From assembly GCF_023507705.1 (NCBI RefSeq), contig NZ_JALBGD010000014.1, positions 234 to 64,233 on the forward strand: a DNA stretch of 64,000 nucleotides, given 5' to 3'. The notes below the pieces were generated by a model. The model did no database searches and was not told where the DNA came from. It saw only the letters and a program-made list of their open reading frames with translations. Position numbers and translations under genes: made by a program. Below, piece by piece: positions 17,976 to 27,684 of this stretch (the stretch's first letter is position 1; every line of letters starts with the position of its first letter). Source of the DNA: Stappia sp. WLB 29. GTDB taxonomy: Bacteria > Pseudomonadota > Alphaproteobacteria > Rhizobiales > Stappiaceae.

Positions 17976-19025
17976 ATGCAGGTGTTCAGGGCTTTCGCAA
18001 TCGCGCTTTGCGCCGTCGGTCTGGCGATCTCCCCGCTCCATGCGCAGGAGGTGGTGACACCTCCGGCCAAGCCCGACGAACTGGAGGCCGCACCGACGGA
18101 GGACGCGGATACGCAAGCCGCCCCCGAAGAACCGGCGGCACCGCCCCTCGGCGATCTGTTCGGTGGCAATGCCGTGCCCGGCTCGTCGACGCCGGTCGTG
18201 CCCTACGCCCCGGCCATCACGCCGGACACCGGCATGCCGGACCAGGGCACGGAAAGTCCGGTCTACATGGTCGCGCGCCTCTCCGAGGATGGCCCCGCCT
18301 TGACGCAGGGCGTCACCTGGCGCGTCTACCGGCCGACGCTGGATGACACGGGCCGCCTTGAACTCGTGGCAACGGCAACCGGAGGCGATGCCGACTTCCG
18401 CCTGGCTCCGGGCGACTATTTCGTCCACACCGCCTTCGGCTATGCCGGCCGCACCAGCCGCATCTCCGTGCGCAACGGCCTCACCAGCCAGACGGTCGTG
18501 CTCAATGCCGGCGGCATCAAGCTCGACGCGCAATTCTCCGGCAATCAGCCGATCCGCACCGGCCGGCTGGTGTTCGACATCTACGAGCGCGAGTTCAACA
18601 ATCGCGGCGAGCGCAAGATCGTCGCCAACAACGTGAAGCCGGGCGACATCGTGCGGCTGAACGCAGACACCTACCACATCGTCAGCCGCTACGGCGCCGT
18701 CAACGCCACGGTGCGCGCCGACATCCGCGTCGAGCCAGGCAAGTTGACCGAGGCGACGGTCTATCACGACGCGGCCCGCGTCACGCTGAAGCTGGTCAAC
18801 CAGCCGGGAGGCGAGGCCATTGCCAACACCAACTGGTCGGTGCTGACCCCCGGCGGCGATACGGTGGTGGAAGGCACGGGCGCCTTCCCGGCCTTCGTAC
18901 TGGCATCGGGCGAATATCAGGTGATCGCGCGCAACGAGGACAAGCTCTACTCGCGCGATTTCGAGGTGAAGACCGCCGCCCACGGCGAGGTCGAGGTCCT
19001 GACGAGCTCACTTCTCAAGCAGTAG
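17976..19025 (+). CDS. Exported protein with three beta-sandwich-like repeats
   Basis: Protein of 349 aa with a signal peptide (residues 1-24, ...PLHA before QEVV), a Pro/Ala/Glu-rich linker (25-90), and three internal repeats of about 85 residues. Each has a W/F-x-V/I strand, a loop ending in GDY, DTY or GEY, and a V-x-x-G turn: around TWRVYRP...LAPGDYFV, LVFDIYE...LNADTYHI and NWSVLTP...LASGEYQV. The pattern suggests Ig-like or carboxypeptidase-regulatory-like domains in the periplasm. No enzyme motif is visible. I do not recognise a named family; similar exported proteins occur in Rhizobiales. Confidence 0.75.
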   Translation: MQVFRAFAIALCAVGLAISPLHAQEVVTPPAKPDELEAAPTEDADTQAAPEEPAAPPLGDLFGGNAVPGSSTPVVPYAPAITPDTGMPDQGTESPVYMVARLSEDGPALTQGVTWRVYRPTLDDTGRLELVATATGGDADFRLAPGDYFVHTAFGYAGRTSRISVRNGLTSQTVVLNAGGIKLDAQFSGNQPIRTGRLVFDIYEREFNNRGERKIVANNVKPGDIVRLNADTYHIVSRYGAVNATVRADIRVEPGKLTEATVYHDAARVTLKLVNQPGGEAIANTNWSVLTPGGDTVVEGTGAFPAFVLASGEYQVIARNEDKLYSRDFEVKTAAHGEVEVLTSSLLKQ

Positions 19026-19039
19026 TCCCTGAGCAGGTC

Positions 19040-19966
19040 TCAGGCAGCGATCCGCCGCAGCCGGCGCCGGTCAGGCCTGCCCCGCCGCCTGGGCACCGCC
19101 GGCGCCATCGCGACCACGCGCGCCAGCAGATGCTCGGTCATCGCCTTCTGATCGCCGAAAGCTGCGAGCTCCTCATACGGGATCGGTGCGCCTACCCGCA
19201 CCGCCAGATCGCAACCCATGATCCGGCGGAACTCGCGGATATACATCGACAGGCGCAACGTCAGCGAAAAGCGCGAGACCAGGTGAAAGAGCGGCGAGTT
19301 CTGGCCATCGAAAAACAGCGGGATGACCGTGGCACGGGCCGCGCGGATCATCTTGGCCGTGAAGGTTTTCCACGGCAGCTCACGCGCGCGGCCGAAGGGC
19401 CGGTCGGCCGTCGCCACCCCGCCCCCGGGGAACACGATGATCGTGACGCCTTCGGCGAGCAGGCGCAGGGCCTCCTGCCTGGTGCGCATGTTGGTTCTGA
19501 GCGCGTCCGCCGTCTCCTCGAAGTCAATGGGCAGCGCGTAAGGGCGGATCTCCGGCGCCTTCAGGAGCTCGTTGTTGATGAGAATGCGGTAGGGACGCCC
19601 TAACCGTTCGGCGAGCGACAGGATCGCCAGTCCGTCGCCGAGCCCGTAAGGGTGGTTGGCAATCATCACCAGCGGTCCGTCCGGCAGGTTCTCCGGCGGC
19701 CAGCTGCCCTCTTCCACCACCACATCCACGCCGATCAGCGCCAGCAGGTCGCTCCATTTGGTGGTCGAGGTCGCGGCGACGGCATCGCGCCAGTAGCGAT
19801 AGTAGCCGAGCAGGTAACTGCGTCCCGACAGCGTCTCTATCCCGCGGATCACGACACGCTTGGTCCACGAATGCGCCTCGTTGGCGTAGCTGAGTTCCGT
19901 TTCCTTCACCACCCGGCCCCTGAATTCGCCTGTGCGGAAGAAACCCCGATCTAGACCGTCTTGCAT
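19040..19966 (-). CDS. Lysophospholipid acyltransferase-like protein
   Basis: PlsC-type acyltransferase of 308 aa. The motif NHPYGLGDG is the NHx4D variant of the catalytic site (about residues 103-111), and VFPGGGVATADRPFGRARE supplies the second, phosphate-binding block. No clear membrane helix is seen, and the C-terminus is very basic (RRRGRPDRRRLRR), suited to contact with anionic membranes. It probably acylates a lysolipid or an N-acylated amino acid; the exact substrate cannot be told. It lies downstream of thrS but beyond a terminator. Confidence 0.82.
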   Translation of the reverse strand: MQDGLDRGFFRTGEFRGRVVKETELSYANEAHSWTKRVVIRGIETLSGRSYLLGYYRYWRDAVAATSTTKWSDLLALIGVDVVVEEGSWPPENLPDGPLVMIANHPYGLGDGLAILSLAERLGRPYRILINNELLKAPEIRPYALPIDFEETADALRTNMRTRQEALRLLAEGVTIIVFPGGGVATADRPFGRARELPWKTFTAKMIRAARATVIPLFFDGQNSPLFHLVSRFSLTLRLSMYIREFRRIMGCDLAVRVGAPIPYEELAAFGDQKAMTEHLLARVVAMAPAVPRRRGRPDRRRLRRIAA

Positions 19967-20000
19967 GACAGGAGCGCGACATTCCGGAACGTGCCGTACG

Positions 20001-20039
20001 AAAAGAGCCGACCGGGAGATCCCCGGCCGGCTCTTTTTT
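20001..20039. terminator. Intrinsic terminator after thrS
   Basis: AAAAGAGCCG.CCGGG and CCCGG.CGGCTCTTTT form a long G+C-rich stem with flanking A and T runs on both sides, so it can work in either direction. It separates the thrS stop codon from the start of the acyltransferase gene. Confidence 0.88.
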
Positions 20040-20059
20040 GAACACCGCTTGCGACGGTT

Positions 20060-22015
20060 TCAGCCCCGACGCAGGTCCGGCGCCACCGCCTCTTCGACGA
20101 GCGCGGCAATCGCCTCGTCGAGACCCGTGACGGACTGCTGCTGCGAGCCCAGCCGGCGGATGTTGACCGTGCGTTCTTCCGCCTCGCGCTTGCCGCACAC
20201 GACGATGACCGGAACCTTGGCCAGCGAGTGCTCTCGGACCTTGTAGTTGATCTTCTCGTTGCGCAGGTCGAGCTCAGCCCGCAGGCCTGCCTTCTTCATC
20301 GCCGCCTGCACCTCGCTCGCGTAGTCGTCCGCATCGGAGGTGATGGTGGTGACGACCACCTGCTGCGGCGCCAGCCACAGCGGGAAATGGCCCGCGAAGT
20401 TCTCGATCAGGATGCCGAGGAAGCGCTCCATCGAACCGCAGATGGCGCGGTGGATCATCACCGGGGTCTTCTTCTCGCCGTCCTTGTCGACATAGAAGGC
20501 ACCGAAGCGTTCCGGCAGGTTGAAGTCCACCTGGGTGGTGCCGCACTGCCACTCGCGCCCGATGGCGTCCTTCAGCGTATACTCGAACTTCGGTCCGTAG
20601 AACGCGCCCTCGCCCGGCAGGATGTCGGTCTTGATGCGCCCGCCCGACTGGTCGGCGATCTGCTTCAGGACCTTTTCCATCACCGCTTCGGCATGATCCC
20701 AAAGCTCGTCGGAACCGACACGCTTTTCCGGCCGGGTCGACAGCTTCACGACGATCTCGTTGAAGCCGAAATCCTCGTAGACCGAGAGGATCAGGTCGTT
20801 GATCTTCAGGCACTCCGCCGCCATCTGCTCCTCGGTGCAGAAGATGTGGGCGTCGTCCTGGGTGAAGCCGCGCACGCGCATCAGCCCGTGCATGGCGCCG
20901 GAAGGCTCGTAGCGGTGCACCGCGCCGAACTCGGCCAGCCGCAGCGGCAGGTCGCGATAGCTCTTCAGCCCGTGCTTGAAGATCTGCACGTGGCCCGGGC
21001 AGTTCATCGGCTTCAGCGCGAAGAGGCGAGTGTCCTCGGCTTCCGGATCGGCGCACTGCACGGAGAACATGTTCTCCTTGTACCAGCCCCAGTGACCGGA
21101 GGTTTCCCACAGCGAGGTGTCGAGGATCTGCGGCGCGTTAACCTCGTCATAGTCCTCGTCAAGCCGGCGGCGCATATAGGCGACCAGGCTCTGGAACAGG
21201 CTCCAGCCCTTGGCGTGCCAAAACACGACGCCCGGCCCCTCTTCCTGGAAATGGAAAAGGTCCATCTCCCGGCCGAGCTTGCGATGATCGCGCTTCTCCG
21301 CCTCCTCCAGCATGTGGAGATAGGCCTTGAGCTCGGCCTCGTTGGCCCAGGCGGTGCCGTAGATGCGGGTCAGCATCTCGTTGTTGCTGTCGCCGCGCCA
21401 GTAAGCACCGGCCACCTTCATCAGCTTGAAGGCGTCGCCCACCTGGCGGGTCGAGGCCATGTGCGGTCCGCGGCACAGGTCGAGCCACGCGCCCTGGCGA
21501 TAAATCTTCACGTCCTGGTCGGCAGGAATCGCGTCGACCAGCTCGACCTTGTAGGTCTCGCCCTTTTCCAGGAAGTGGCGCTTCGCCTCGTCGCGCGACC
21601 ACACCTCGCGGGTGAAGGCATCGCCCCGCTGGATGATCTCGCGCATCTTCTTCTCGATGACCGGCAGGTCGTCGGGCGTGAAGGGTTCGTCGCGCTTGAA
21701 GTCGTAGTAGAAACCGTTCTCGATCACCGGACCGATGGTCACCTGCGTCCCCGGCCACAGTTCCTGCACCGCCTCGGCCATGACATGGGCGGCGTCGTGG
21801 CGGATCAACTCCAGCGCCCGCGGATCTTCGCGGGTGACGATTTCCAGCCGGGCGTCGCGCTCGATCGGCAGCGACAGGTCCGCGAGCTCTCCGTCGAGCG
21901 TCACCGCGACCGCCTTCTTGGCCAGCGACTTGGAAATGCCGGCAGCGATCTCGGCGCCGGTCACGCCGGGCGCAAAGTCGCGAACCGAATTGTCGGGAAA
22001 GGTCAGATGGATCAT
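20060..22015 (-). CDS. thrS: Threonyl-tRNA synthetase
   Basis: Class II synthetase of 651 aa charging tRNA-Thr. Domain order: TGS (1-62), the editing domain with [11 protein letters not shown] and CRGPHM (about 65-230), the catalytic core with [29 protein letters not shown] and motif 3 [17 protein letters not shown], and the anticodon-binding domain (about 545-640). Length and all motifs are normal. No obvious leader regulatory structure is seen in the 147 bp before it. Confidence 0.97.
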   Translation of the reverse strand: MIHLTFPDNSVRDFAPGVTGAEIAAGISKSLAKKAVAVTLDGELADLSLPIERDARLEIVTREDPRALELIRHDAAHVMAEAVQELWPGTQVTIGPVIENGFYYDFKRDEPFTPDDLPVIEKKMREIIQRGDAFTREVWSRDEAKRHFLEKGETYKVELVDAIPADQDVKIYRQGAWLDLCRGPHMASTRQVGDAFKLMKVAGAYWRGDSNNEMLTRIYGTAWANEAELKAYLHMLEEAEKRDHRKLGREMDLFHFQEEGPGVVFWHAKGWSLFQSLVAYMRRRLDEDYDEVNAPQILDTSLWETSGHWGWYKENMFSVQCADPEAEDTRLFALKPMNCPGHVQIFKHGLKSYRDLPLRLAEFGAVHRYEPSGAMHGLMRVRGFTQDDAHIFCTEEQMAAECLKINDLILSVYEDFGFNEIVVKLSTRPEKRVGSDELWDHAEAVMEKVLKQIADQSGGRIKTDILPGEGAFYGPKFEYTLKDAIGREWQCGTTQVDFNLPERFGAFYVDKDGEKKTPVMIHRAICGSMERFLGILIENFAGHFPLWLAPQQVVVTTITSDADDYASEVQAAMKKAGLRAELDLRNEKINYKVREHSLAKVPVIVVCGKREAEERTVNIRRLGSQQQSVTGLDEAIAALVEEAVAPDLRRG

Positions 22016-22162
22016 GTCTGTCTCCGGCTCACTCCTGCAAACAGGGCAGGTAAGCGTTTATGGTCGGGCGCACACGCAAAATGCCGGCGCGAACCGCGCT
22101 CCATTTAGGTGATTTGGCCGCAAGGGGCAACCGGCCTGGCCGCCAACACTGCCGGAAAGCCC

Positions 22163-23617
22163 TTACCGCGCCTCGATCCGGCGGACGAACCAGCGCACCA
22201 GCCGCTCCCAGACCGCGTCCTTTTCCATCGAGTCCTCCACACCGTGATCGAGGTTTGGATTGTCGTTGACCTCGATGACGACGACCCGGTCGCCGAAGGA
22301 CTTGAGGTCGACGCCATACAGCCCGTCGCCGATCAGGCGGGCGGCGCGAACGGCGGTTTCCACGACGGCGGGCGGCGTCTCGGCGAGCGAGATGGAGCGG
22401 AAACTTCCCTCCTTCGCCTGCTTGCCGTCCTCGTGCTTGACGATCTGCCAGTGCTTCTTGGCCATCAGATACTGCACGGCGAAGAGCGGCTCACCGTCCA
22501 GCACGCCGATGCGCCAGTCGAACTCGGTCGGGCAGTATTCCTGTGCGATGATGATGTCGCTGTCTTCCAGCAGTTCCTTCGCCTTGGCGGCGATGGCCGC
22601 CTCGCCCGCGACGCGGAACACGCCGCGACTGAACGAGCCGTCCGGGATCTTCAGCACCACCGGCGAGCCGAGCCGCGCCTCCAGTCCCACCGCTTCCTTG
22701 ACGCTCGACAGGATCGCCGTCTTCGGGATCGGAATGCCGTGCGTTTCCATCAGCTCGGCGAGATAGACCTTGTTGGTGCAGCGGATCATCGAGACCGGAT
22801 CGTCGATCACCGGCATGCGCTCCTGCACGGCCCGGCGCGCGAAGCGGTAGGTGTGGTTGTCGATATTCGTCGTTTCGCGGATGAACAGCGCATCGTATTG
22901 CGCCAGCCGGTCGAGGTCGCCCTTGCCGATCGGCACGATCTCGACGCCCTGGCGGGCAGCGACCTTGGCCAGATGACGGAGAGACGCCTGGCTCGATGGC
23001 GCTAGCTCTTCCTTGGGGTTGGTGAGAACAGCCAGCGAGTATTTCATCGGCAAGCGCTGCTTGGGCGCCCGCCAGGCACGGTGCGTGTAGCTTTCCAGGC
23101 TGGCGCTCAGGAAGCTGCGCGAGGCCTCGTCGAGATCGGAGATCGGCACAACGCGGATGCGGGTGATCGCCCGCCAGCTGTCCTTGCCGAGGCTCACCTC
23201 CAGGATGGGCGCCCGGTACCAATCGAACAACAGGCGCGCAAACGGTTCGAGCGCGGCGATCTCCGTCTGGCCGAGGCAGACCAGCAGCCTGTCGCCGACG
23301 CCGTCCGCCTTTGCCAGACACCGGTTGAGGCTGTCCTCCAGCTCCGGCAGCGCGTGCCGGTACAACCCTTTGCGCGACAGCTCGATCATCGTCTCGACAT
23401 TGGGCAGAACCCGGTGCTGCCGCGCTTCGGCCAGCAGCGAGGCATAGTAACCCGCCCCCTGGTAGGCGAAGGACCGCGACAGGTTGATGATGTTGGGGTT
23501 GGTGCCGGTGAAGAGCTTGGGGCGCAGCATGTAGTCGCGCACGCTCATCACCTTGTGGGGCGTGTCGGCGTTGGAAAAATCTTTCGGATTGTCGACGAGA
23601 ACGACCCATGTAGCCAT
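22163..23617 (-). CDS. RimK-like ATP-grasp ligase
   Basis: Protein of 484 aa. The N-terminal 200 residues (ATWVVLVDNPKDFSNADTP...) form a domain of their own. The C-terminal ATP-grasp region (about 280-475) has VVLKIPDGSFSRGVFRV as the ATP-binding loop and VIEVNDNPNLDHG as the Mg-binding motif. RimK relatives ligate amino acids, often glutamate, to proteins or small peptides. The gene starts 5 nt after the stop of a GNAT-C39 peptidase fusion, a pairing typical of peptide-modification operons. The ATG used (MATWVV) lies inside a longer open frame and gives the family N-terminus. Confidence 0.87.
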   Translation of the reverse strand: MATWVVLVDNPKDFSNADTPHKVMSVRDYMLRPKLFTGTNPNIINLSRSFAYQGAGYYASLLAEARQHRVLPNVETMIELSRKGLYRHALPELEDSLNRCLAKADGVGDRLLVCLGQTEIAALEPFARLLFDWYRAPILEVSLGKDSWRAITRIRVVPISDLDEASRSFLSASLESYTHRAWRAPKQRLPMKYSLAVLTNPKEELAPSSQASLRHLAKVAARQGVEIVPIGKGDLDRLAQYDALFIRETTNIDNHTYRFARRAVQERMPVIDDPVSMIRCTNKVYLAELMETHGIPIPKTAILSSVKEAVGLEARLGSPVVLKIPDGSFSRGVFRVAGEAAIAAKAKELLEDSDIIIAQEYCPTEFDWRIGVLDGEPLFAVQYLMAKKHWQIVKHEDGKQAKEGSFRSISLAETPPAVVETAVRAARLIGDGLYGVDLKSFGDRVVVIEVNDNPNLDHGVEDSMEKDAVWERLVRWFVRRIEAR

Positions 23618-23622
23618 CGGTC

Positions 23623-24909
23623 TCAGCCCTTTCTCAAGATGATCTGCGCGCGCACCGGCGGCTTGCCCCAACGGGCCATGCGGTCGAATTCGGCATCCGG
23701 CACCGGCAGGTTCGAGGCGTCCTGCGGCGTCTCGTACCCCTCGTAGCCGAGCCAGGGGTCGTGAATGAAGAGGTGGCGTGCATCCTCGCCCTGCACCAGC
23801 ACCCAGTGGGGGCCGCGCCGGCCGAGCATGCGGTATTCGGAGATCAGCACGATGGCCAGCGCGCCCGCCCGCACCGTCTCTGCCAGCGCCCGGGCGGGCA
23901 ACTGCTCCTCCATCACGGGAATGCCGAGCCGCCGCGCCTCGGCGCGATAGTCGTCCTGCACGATCTGCATCACCCGCTGCTTGTCGGGATCACGCACGGA
24001 GGAGATGAACAGGTGCCCCGGGGGCGACAGGCGAACCTCGGCGGAAAGCCCGCGGCTCGCGGCCGCAACGGCAAGACCGAATGGCCCGCAGCCGCCATGG
24101 CCGGAGGCGAGGTAGATGGTCGTCGATTCCCGCCAGAGCCGCAGCTCGAGCCTTTCGCCCAGGTCGGTGGCCGGGTCGAAATGCTTGAGCGCCATCATCA
24201 GGCAGGCCGGCCCGCAGGTGAACTCGGTCGTCTGCGGGTGGTAGGGCACGGCGGAGCGCGGCGCCGCCTCGTCGTGCAGAAGCTTCTCCATCCGCAGCGC
24301 GGCGGTGCCGTCCTCGTAGTAGTCGGCGACCCGCCCGTGCACCCGGTATCCTGCCTTGCTGTAGAGCCCGCGCGCGGTGACATTGTCCTCGCGCACTTCC
24401 AGTCGCAGCACGATGCGGTCGCGAGCGAAGGCGTCTGCCTCCGCCGCCGCCAGCAGCGCCCGGCCGTATCCGAAACCGCGCATCTCCTCGCGCAGAGCAA
24501 AGGAGTAAAGCCGCGCAAGCGCCGTCCCGGAACGGAACAGCAACAGGGCATAGCCGATGATCCTGCCCGCCCGCTCGGCAATGACGAAGGAGGCGCCGGG
24601 GCTTTCCAGGAAGCGGCGGAAGGAGCGCCGGGAGATCCGGTCCTGCGAGAAGCAGGCTTCCTCGACCTCGACAAGCGCGGAAAGATCCTCCGGTCTGGCG
24701 GCGCGCAGGGTGGGCCTGTCGCCGCCGGGTCGAGGTTCTGGGTCGGTTTCCGGCGCGCTTTCGCGGCCGGCTTCAGGTGCCGGGGCCGGCCCTGTCTCGA
24801 GAGTGTTCAAGTCCGGATCTCCGGGGGGATCTGCTGGGTCGATCACCGGTTGCCGCCTGTTCGCTCGTGGCGCTTTTCCAATGATGGCCTGAAAGGCCTC
24901 TATCTCCAA
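23623..24909 (-). CDS. GNAT acetyltransferase fused to C39-like cysteine peptidase
   Basis: Fusion protein of 428 aa. Residues 1-65 are a disordered Pro/Glu-rich tail. Residues 66-212 are a GNAT domain with the acetyl-CoA loop RGFGYGRALL. Residues 215-428 are a C39-like papain-fold peptidase with QTTEFTCGPACLMM (C232), GPHWVLV (H368) and HDPW (D384) as the likely triad. The RimK-like ligase follows 5 nt later. Together they look like a set that ligates, acetylates and trims a peptide or protein; no substrate is encoded nearby. The combination is known by comparative genomics, but I know of no assigned function. Confidence 0.85.
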   Translation of the reverse strand: MEIEAFQAIIGKAPRANRRQPVIDPADPPGDPDLNTLETGPAPAPEAGRESAPETDPEPRPGGDRPTLRAARPEDLSALVEVEEACFSQDRISRRSFRRFLESPGASFVIAERAGRIIGYALLLFRSGTALARLYSFALREEMRGFGYGRALLAAAEADAFARDRIVLRLEVREDNVTARGLYSKAGYRVHGRVADYYEDGTAALRMEKLLHDEAAPRSAVPYHPQTTEFTCGPACLMMALKHFDPATDLGERLELRLWRESTTIYLASGHGGCGPFGLAVAAASRGLSAEVRLSPPGHLFISSVRDPDKQRVMQIVQDDYRAEARRLGIPVMEEQLPARALAETVRAGALAIVLISEYRMLGRRGPHWVLVQGEDARHLFIHDPWLGYEGYETPQDASNLPVPDAEFDRMARWGKPPVRAQIILRKG

Positions 24910-24977
24910 ATTCGCCTTGCGTCTTCAACGGGTTTCGCATGGCTCCAACGGAATTCGCATGGCCGCGGGAAACGCCC

Positions 24978-25331
24978 TTAATCGAGCCGCGTCGCCGGGT
25001 CGATATGGTCCGCCGTCCAACGCCCGTAGCGCCACGGCAGATACCATCGGGCCCTCTCCGGCAAGTCCTCGGGGATCGGGTCGAAGCCGCTGCCGCCGCC
25101 GGGCCGGCAGCGCTGCAGGCGCGCCACGCCCATCCAGCTTCCGGCCCACAATCCGTAGCGAGTGATTGCGTCGGCCGTATATCCCGAGCAGGTCGGCGCA
25201 TAGCGGCAGGAACGGCCGATAAAGGCCGACAGGGTCAGCTGGTAGATGCGGATCAGCAGGAGACCGATGCGAGCAGGCACGCCTGGCGCGTCCTTGCCCT
25301 TGCTGTCGTGGGCGGGCCGACCAGTACACAT
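24978..25331 (-). CDS. yidD: Membrane protein insertion efficiency factor YidD
   Basis: Small membrane-associated protein of 117 aa that helps YidC insert inner-membrane proteins. The family core runs from IRIYQLTLSAFIGRSCRYAP, with the conserved pair C42 and C48 in CRYAPTCSGYT, to GGSGFDPIPED. The ATG at MCTGRP is preferred because the upstream gene ends 11 bp before; a longer frame runs back through that gene in the wrong register. It is not next to rnpA/yidC here but follows an Fe-S scaffold gene, an order often seen in Rhizobiales. Confidence 0.9.
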   Translation of the reverse strand: MCTGRPAHDSKGKDAPGVPARIGLLLIRIYQLTLSAFIGRSCRYAPTCSGYTADAITRYGLWAGSWMGVARLQRCRPGGGSGFDPIPEDLPERARWYLPWRYGRWTADHIDPATRLD

Positions 25332-25342
25332 GCCCCGATCCT

Positions 25343-25780
25343 TCAGGCAGCGCGCCGCGCCTCGATCTGTTCGGCAGCTTCCACCACCGCCTCGAAGGCC
25401 AGCATGGTGGAGGCATGACGGGCCTTGAAGTCGCGCACCGGCTGCAGCACGGCAGCCTCGGCAAAACGCCCGCTCGGCGGCGGCCCGTTTTCCTTCAGCA
25501 TCGCAAGCACCGCGTCGCGCGCTTCGCGCAGATCGCTCAGCGTCGCACCTTTGATATGCCGCGCCACGATAGACGCCGAAGCTTGTCCGAGCGCGCAGGC
25601 TTTGACGTCCTGCGCGAAATCGGTCACAACTCCTTCTTGCATTTTCAGGTCGACAACCACCGTCGAGCCGCACAATTTTGAATGCGCCTTCGCGGAGGCA
25701 TCGGGTGCGTCGAGACGGCCGAGGCAGGGGATGTTGCCGGCGAGTTCGAGGATCTTCGAGTTGTAGATGTCGTCGAGCAT
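25343..25780 (-). CDS. IscU/SufU-like iron-sulfur cluster scaffold protein
   Basis: NifU-N/IscU fold of 145 aa with three conserved cysteines, C19 (GNIPCLGR), C37 (SKLCGS) and C62 (KACALGQAS), the positions that hold a nascent [2Fe-2S] cluster. It starts at MLDDIYNSKILEL, the family N-terminus; the longer open frame upstream is not needed. It forms a likely operon with yidD (11-bp gap) and diverges from folE. No sufBCDS genes are in the window. Confidence 0.86.
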   Translation of the reverse strand: MLDDIYNSKILELAGNIPCLGRLDAPDASAKAHSKLCGSTVVVDLKMQEGVVTDFAQDVKACALGQASASIVARHIKGATLSDLREARDAVLAMLKENGPPPSGRFAEAAVLQPVRDFKARHASTMLAFEAVVEAAEQIEARRAA

Positions 25781-25820
25781 AGGCGCCTCATCAAGACAGC
25801 GTGACGCCGGAGCAACCGGC

Positions 25821-25848
25821 TTCACAGCCATTTGGCATTTCTTATATA
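25821..25848 (+). promoter_or_regulatory. Possible promoter for folE
   Basis: TTCACA, a 16-bp spacer and TATATA form a passable sigma70-like promoter in the 271-bp spacer between the scaffold gene and folE. It would leave a leader of roughly 200 nt before folE. No riboswitch fold is evident. Confidence 0.3.
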
Positions 25849-26051
25849 GGGTGGAACGCGGGAAAGAAATGGACACACAGGTCTCAGGTCGCGGCCGGGC
25901 CGGACAGGTCGCGAAGAATTGCCGTAATTCAAACAACATGGCATGCGACCCCTCCGCCGCCCGGGGCCAGCACTTCGAGAAACTCCAGTGGTCCAAAATC
26001 ACGGGGGCGGCGTAAGGGATGCGGAATACAGTACAATCGGGAGATCCCGCA

Positions 26052-26687
26052 ATGGATGCCATCTTGAAGCCGGTCACGACCCGCGACGACACCGCGGCGG
26101 CCACCCGCCCGCGCCCGTCGCGCGAGGAAGTGGAAGCGGCCGTGCGGACGCTGCTTGCCTGGACCGGAGACGATCCCGAGCGAGAGGGCCTGCTCGACAC
26201 GCCCAAGCGCGTCGCCAAGGCATATGAAGAAATCTTCTCCGGCTACTTCCAGGACCCGGCAGAACACCTGAAGCGCACCTTCGAGGATGTCGGCGGCTAT
26301 GACGACATCGTGCTCGTGCGCGGCATCCCGTTCTTCTCGCATTGCGAACATCACATGCTGCCCTTCGTCGGCGAGGCTCATGTCGCCTACTATCCGTCGG
26401 AAGGCGTCGTCGGCTTGTCGAAGATCGCGCGCGTGATCGACATCTTCGCCAAGCGCCTGCAGACGCAGGAGAACCTGACGGCCCAGGTCGTCGATGCGAT
26501 CGACACGCATCTTGCTCCGCGCGGCATCGCCGTGATGATCGAGGCCGAGCACCAGTGCATGACCATGCGCGGCGTGCAGAAGCAGGGCGTTTCGACCATC
26601 ACCACCCAGTTCACCGGCGTGTTCCGGGACGATCCCAGCGAGCAGGTCCGCTTCATGAGCCTGGTTCGCGGCGGCCGTCGCGACTGA
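26052..26687 (+). CDS. folE: GTP cyclohydrolase I
   Basis: Makes 7,8-dihydroneopterin triphosphate from GTP, the first step of folate synthesis. The 211-aa product has the zinc ligands in [12 protein letters not shown] and HQCMTMRG, the GTP-binding [14 protein letters not shown], and the C-terminal RFMSLVRGG. The ATG at MDAILKP is used; eleven codons upstream another start exists but lacks a better ribosome site. hisI follows 48 bp later on the same strand. Confidence 0.95.
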   Translation: MDAILKPVTTRDDTAAATRPRPSREEVEAAVRTLLAWTGDDPEREGLLDTPKRVAKAYEEIFSGYFQDPAEHLKRTFEDVGGYDDIVLVRGIPFFSHCEHHMLPFVGEAHVAYYPSEGVVGLSKIARVIDIFAKRLQTQENLTAQVVDAIDTHLAPRGIAVMIEAEHQCMTMRGVQKQGVSTITTQFTGVFRDDPSEQVRFMSLVRGGRRD

Positions 26688-26735
26688 TCGGGCACACGCA
26701 AGGACAAGGCGCCGCCCGGCGTCGACGGAAGACAC

Positions 26736-27188
26736 ATGACGGACATTCGCTTCGCCGGGCGCGGCGACAAGAACGAGCTGGAAAACGGCAACGTTTTCCA
26801 GCCGAAGTTCGATGCCGACGGGCTCATTGCCTGTGTCGTCACCGATGCCGACGACAGCACCGTGCTGATGGTCGGCTACATGAATGCCGAGGCTCTCGCC
26901 CGCACCATCAAGACGGGCGAGGCCTGGTACTGGAGCCGGTCCCGCCAGGAATACTGGAAGAAGGGCGGCACCTCCGGCCAGGTCCAGCAGGTCGTCGAAC
27001 TCCTCACCGACTGCGACCAGGATGCCCTGGTCATGAAGGTGCGCGTCGCCGGCAATGGCGCCACCTGCCATGTCGGATACCGGTCGTGCTTCTATCGCCG
27101 CATCGTTTCGGGCGAGGACGGCAGAGTCGGCCTGGAACAGGCCGGCGGCGAGCGGGTCTACGATCCCAAGGACGTCTACGGCGGCTGA
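26736..27188 (+). CDS. hisI: Phosphoribosyl-AMP cyclohydrolase
   Basis: Third step of histidine synthesis, opening the adenine ring of PR-AMP. The 150-aa protein is monofunctional (no HisE domain) and carries [34 protein letters not shown], the metal site [14 protein letters not shown] and [12 protein letters not shown]. Probably co-transcribed with folE, which also uses a purine nucleotide and zinc. Confidence 0.95.
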   Translation: MTDIRFAGRGDKNELENGNVFQPKFDADGLIACVVTDADDSTVLMVGYMNAEALARTIKTGEAWYWSRSRQEYWKKGGTSGQVQQVVELLTDCDQDALVMKVRVAGNGATCHVGYRSCFYRRIVSGEDGRVGLEQAGGERVYDPKDVYGG

Positions 27189-27214
27189 CCGCGGCATCTC
27201 CCCGCAATCCCTCA

Positions 27215-27616
27215 CTACCGCAACAGCGGCAACCTGCCGCAGATTCGGTCGACCGCCTTGCGCGGCCCGGCCAGCAGAACCGCATGCGGCGTGTGGCCGG
27301 CAAGCGGCGCGGCTGCGATACGCTGCGAATAATCCCCGTAGTTGCGGGCCTCGAAAGCCGCGCGCATATAGGCAAGGCGAACCGGCAGGCCCTCGGCCGC
27401 CGCGAAGAGGACGGGCAGTTCTTCTTGCGGGGCACCCAGCACCGGCAGCGCCACCGTCGTGATTCCGGCAAGAACGATACCGTCGCTCGTTGGCGTGTCC
27501 GCTCCGACGAGAGCAGGCTCGAACCGGCCAAGGCTCATCCCCAGCACAGCCGCGAAATTGGCCTTGAGCCCGACCGGCAGGCTGTCGGACAGAATGATTA
27601 CAGGCTTGATCGACAT
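27215..27616 (-). CDS. DUF2000 family protein
   Basis: Small protein of 133 aa: KPVIILSDSLPVGLKANFAAVL, then IPLVGL-like core stretches and YMRAAFEARNYGDYSQRIA, matching DUF2000. The fold is related to peptidyl-tRNA hydrolase II-like proteins, but no function is established. It is downstream of an AraC regulator on the same strand (68-bp gap), the usual pairing for this family. It converges on hisI. Confidence 0.8.
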   Translation of the reverse strand: MSIKPVIILSDSLPVGLKANFAAVLGMSLGRFEPALVGADTPTSDGIVLAGITTVALPVLGAPQEELPVLFAAAEGLPVRLAYMRAAFEARNYGDYSQRIAAAPLAGHTPHAVLLAGPRKAVDRICGRLPLLR

Positions 27617-27684
27617 GGCATTCCCCTGTTGTCAGGGGCTTGCCCTTGCCACGCCTGATCTGGCGCGGATTGGACGAAATTGAC

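Noticed and set aside
20228-22108. A 626-codon open frame antisense to thrS, and an 862-codon frame antisense to ppdK (58058-60646)
   Set aside because: The protein sequences are His/Arg/Asp-rich without any family motif, and they mirror the codons of well-supported genes. High G+C keeps the opposite strand open.
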